Source of the DNA: Aurifilum marmelostoma
Taxonomy: Eukaryota; Ascomycota; Sordariomycetes; Diaporthales; Cryphonectriaceae
Assembly (NCBI GenBank): GCA_027559495.1
Contig: JAMXSV010000026.1
Location: forward strand, 744,001 to 808,000
Length of the DNA: 64,000 nt
Reading direction: 5' to 3'
The position numbers were made by a program, and so were the translations under genes. Below, in pieces: positions 61,745-64,000 of the stretch (within the stretch, counting starts at the first letter, position 1; every line of letters begins with the position of its first letter). Under the pieces are notes generated by a model. The model saw only the letters and a list, made by a program, of their open reading frames with translations. It did no database searches and was not told where the DNA came from.

Positions 61745-63256
61745 ATGTCTGCGCATGCTTCTCCGGTACCCTCGACGGGGCCGACGCCTGAGGCTGACGA
61801 GGCCGCATTGCCTCAGGGCAACTGCCGATACATCATGCTTGTACCCGAGATCAAGGGCAACCGGTGTGCATGTGTCAACTTTACCCTCAACAAGTCACGA
61901 CCTGGGGCCACCTGCGAGTGTGGGCATCTTGCCTGCTTCCACCACAGGACGGCGGAGCCGCCGATAGACAAGCAGGAGCTTGACCTGCTCCGGCAGAGGG
62001 TACGACAGCTAGAAGAACTACTCCTCAAGGGCAGCAACAGGGAGCACGAGGTGATCCAGAGGGTCAGCGAGCTCGAAGGCGTTGTGGAGTCGAGGACGGA
62101 AGAGATGAGCCAGGAGATCAAAAAGACGTATGGAAATCTCAACCGGGCATGGCACTCCATAGAGGAGCTGGAGAGACGAACCGGCGAGCACGACCACCAT
62201 TTTCGAGGTGTTGGAGGACACCTGAAGAACATGGATGATGAGCTGCACGTGCTGCGTGACCGGCAGTGTGAGCTCAATGACGCCGAGCTCAGCCTCGAGG
62301 AGCGCTTCCTTGAGCTGGTCGAGAGTATCGAGGACGTGGGGCCCGAGGACACCTCGGTGCGGCAGACGCCCAGACGCAAACCCGTGTCCAGCACCGTACG
62401 ATCTATTACGGCCTCCCCTGAGGTGACAGCTCGACAGCGGCGGGCGTCCTCGGGAGCATCTCAGCGGCGCGCCTGTCCACCTGTCGTGTCCGCCGCCCCG
62501 AGTGCACCTATGCGGCCGTTGTCGGTGCAGCAGTCCAAGCCGGCAGCATCGGCTGCCTCGGAGCTTTGGACTGTCCATGTCTCGCTCCTCCCAAACAACT
62601 CGCTGCCGTTTCCCTTCGAACGCCACACAAACGCATATAAGCGGTGTCTGTCCAGGGGTCTTCACCAGATGGTCGCTGTCAACGGCACCTCTTCTGACGC
62701 ATTCGTGTCTGCCATATCGCAGGCTTTTAGCAGTCTCCTGAAGGACCGCGCTTGGGTCCCGCTGCAGGCCAAGCTCTGCGACGCCGAATCCCTCCAGGGC
62801 CTGCCGATGCTGCGACCTCTAGATCCGGCCCTCGTCGGCGCAGGGTACGACGTCGACTTTCTGCGCTCACACTGCGCCGTGCTCGACGCCCATGGCAAGA
62901 TCGACTCCCTCTACATCGCCATGCAACACTCCACCCTGTCGTGGCACGCCCTGAGGCACTCGCCTATATTCCTGCCAGGCCTCGAGGCCAGCTGGGAGCA
63001 TGACGCGATGCTCGACGTGAACGACCCTTTCGAGGATGACGAGAACGTCGACGAGAGCCACCGGCCGTCGGCGGGGGACTTGGTCGGAGTGCTCCCAAAC
63101 TTGAAGCGGGCGGCCTCGGAGATCTCGAGGTCGTCGAGTTTCGGAGCCTCGACAGCTGCTGGTGACGGGCCTGAACGGCCCCCAAAAGTTTCGCGGACCC
63201 CCTGCCCAGTGCCTAACATCCATGAGGACAGGAGGCAAAGGGTAGGAACCGCATGA
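61745..63256 (+). CDS. Uncharacterised Cys/His-cluster coiled-coil protein
   Basis: Family not recognised by name. The ATG at 61745 is preferred because the frame upstream runs into the poly(A) tract. Intronless as read; 503 aa. Residues 27-67 contain Cys at 27, 41, 43, 57, 59 and 64 and His at 61, 66 and 67 in the layout CxC...CxCGHxxCxHH, which could bind one or two zinc ions; its framing (CRYIMLVPEIKGNRCACVNF) looks conserved. About 75-215 is a coiled coil (LLRQRVRQLEELLL, heptads to LEERFLELVESIEDV). A Pro/Ser/Arg linker follows. About 280-420 is a folded, well-packed domain (LWTVHVSLLPNNSLPFPFE, AYKRCLSRGLHQMVAV, WVPLQAKLCDAESLQGLPMLRPLD). The end is acidic, then disordered. A DNA- or protein-binding adaptor is possible. 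A C-terminal extension through an intron with donor GTAGGA (63241) cannot be excluded. Confidence 0.8.
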   Translation: MSAHASPVPSTGPTPEADEAALPQGNCRYIMLVPEIKGNRCACVNFTLNKSRPGATCECGHLACFHHRTAEPPIDKQELDLLRQRVRQLEELLLKGSNREHEVIQRVSELEGVVESRTEEMSQEIKKTYGNLNRAWHSIEELERRTGEHDHHFRGVGGHLKNMDDELHVLRDRQCELNDAELSLEERFLELVESIEDVGPEDTSVRQTPRRKPVSSTVRSITASPEVTARQRRASSGASQRRACPPVVSAAPSAPMRPLSVQQSKPAASAASELWTVHVSLLPNNSLPFPFERHTNAYKRCLSRGLHQMVAVNGTSSDAFVSAISQAFSSLLKDRAWVPLQAKLCDAESLQGLPMLRPLDPALVGAGYDVDFLRSHCAVLDAHGKIDSLYIAMQHSTLSWHALRHSPIFLPGLEASWEHDAMLDVNDPFEDDENVDESHRPSAGDLVGVLPNLKRAASEISRSSSFGASTAAGDGPERPPKVSRTPCPVPNIHEDRRQRVGTA

Positions 63257-64000
63257 TACTTCTTGTCTTGTTTTTTTTTTCTTTTTTTCCCCCGGAGCCT
63301 CGCGAGTGTGTGTGTGTATGTGTGTGTGGTTTTCTGAGGCCTGTGGCGTGTTAACGTGGGGTGCCAGGTTTGCTATTGTTTGAATGAGATACCAGACTCC
63401 ACTCAAGACCGGGTGGGTGCCAAGGAGGCGACCATTCCGGCAGGCGTCATAGATACTTTTGTTCTAGAAGGTGGGCTGGAGGGGCGTTGGACGGCGGACT
63501 CTCTCGAATATAAGATAGGTGGTACGAAATCAGGGGGGTTGCCCAAGCTGTGCAGCCTCTTGTCAGGTATAGGAGGGGGGTCTGATGTCTTGCGAGGTTC
63601 CTAACGTCTCCTATCTTAACATCAGCGTCCACATTGCAGTATGGTGTATCTCCTTACATATTTTCTTCGTCTTGGGCAAGGGACGTGGTTGGGAAGAGGC
63701 CGTGTGGTAATGGATGATGAAGACGAGAACCAATACCTAGGATGGTGGCGACACACTTCCCACTGACTACCAATGCGCGTGTGTGAGGTGTGATATTGGC
63801 CGATAGCCGCCTGCTCTGTGGCAGCTGCTACATATTTTCGAGGTCAAAAGTTTTTCTCTCCTTTTTTTTTCCCTCCCCCCCCTCTTGGCCTCCTCACTGG
63901 TCGAAGCTAGTGAGGAACTCGGCTTATTGCCCCCTTTTGTTTCCCCCCCTCCCTTCCTTAGACTATGGGATGATGCAGGCTGGCTCCTCGTTCTTGGTGA
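63257..64000. other. 3' flank of the last gene, no gene seen
   Basis: T-rich and GT-repeat sequence just after the stop (63270-63330), then unremarkable sequence to the window edge. C-runs lie near 63876 and 63945. Confidence 0.4.

Overview
The window is nuclear DNA of a filamentous ascomycete (Pezizomycotina, most likely Sordariomycetes). The reasons are short spliceosomal introns (mostly 50-140 nt, GTRNGY donors, CTGAC-type branch sites), GC-rich codon use, one gene per transcript with long gene-free spacers, a Zn2Cys6 fungal regulator, an RGS-LOV photoreceptor and an isolated tRNA gene. There are no bacterial operons, phage, CRISPR arrays or intact transposons. The species cannot be named from the sequence alone.

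Layout. At 0.7-2.0 kb is an uncharacterised coiled protein (+) with a probable one-base frame error. It lies tail to tail with a large RGS-LOV blue-light receptor (-, 5.9-2.7 kb). After a 3.6 kb divergent spacer comes CDH1/FZR1, an APC/C activator (+, 9.5-11.5 kb), then a single-pass membrane protein with a Cys-rich ectodomain (+, 13.4-14.5 kb). A Zn2Cys6 transcription factor follows (+, 16.5-18.8 kb) with very small exons, then the glycerophosphocholine acyltransferase GPC1 (+, 20.4-22.0 kb), cohesin SMC1 (+, 24.0-28.2 kb), COPII SEC23 (+, 29.0-31.7 kb) and ribosomal protein uL11/RPL12 (+, 32.5-33.6 kb).

From 33.6 to 42.6 kb there is a 9 kb gene desert packed with microsatellites and homopolymers. 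It precedes a GT41 O-GlcNAc-transferase-like gene (+, 42.6-47.6 kb), whose 3' flank carries a 60-bp perfectly alternating purine-pyrimidine tract. Next come tRNA-Gly(GCC) (-, 49.9 kb), SRP72 (-, 52.7-50.6 kb), an uncharacterised 343-aa protein (-, 56.0-54.8 kb), another 5.8 kb spacer, and an uncharacterised Cys/His-rich coiled-coil protein (+, 61.7-63.3 kb).

Most genes are housekeeping functions that do not form one pathway: cell cycle (CDH1, SMC1), secretion (SEC23, SRP72), translation (RPL12, tRNA-Gly), phospholipid repair (GPC1) and signalling (RGS-LOV, GT41, Zn2Cys6 factor). The most interesting entry is the RGS-LOV protein. It combines a G-protein regulator domain with a complete flavin-binding LOV core and a C-terminal stretch that resembles a second, degenerate PAS fold. 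Exon models below were joined by hand from splice consensus, reading frame and family conservation. UTR ends are not determined.
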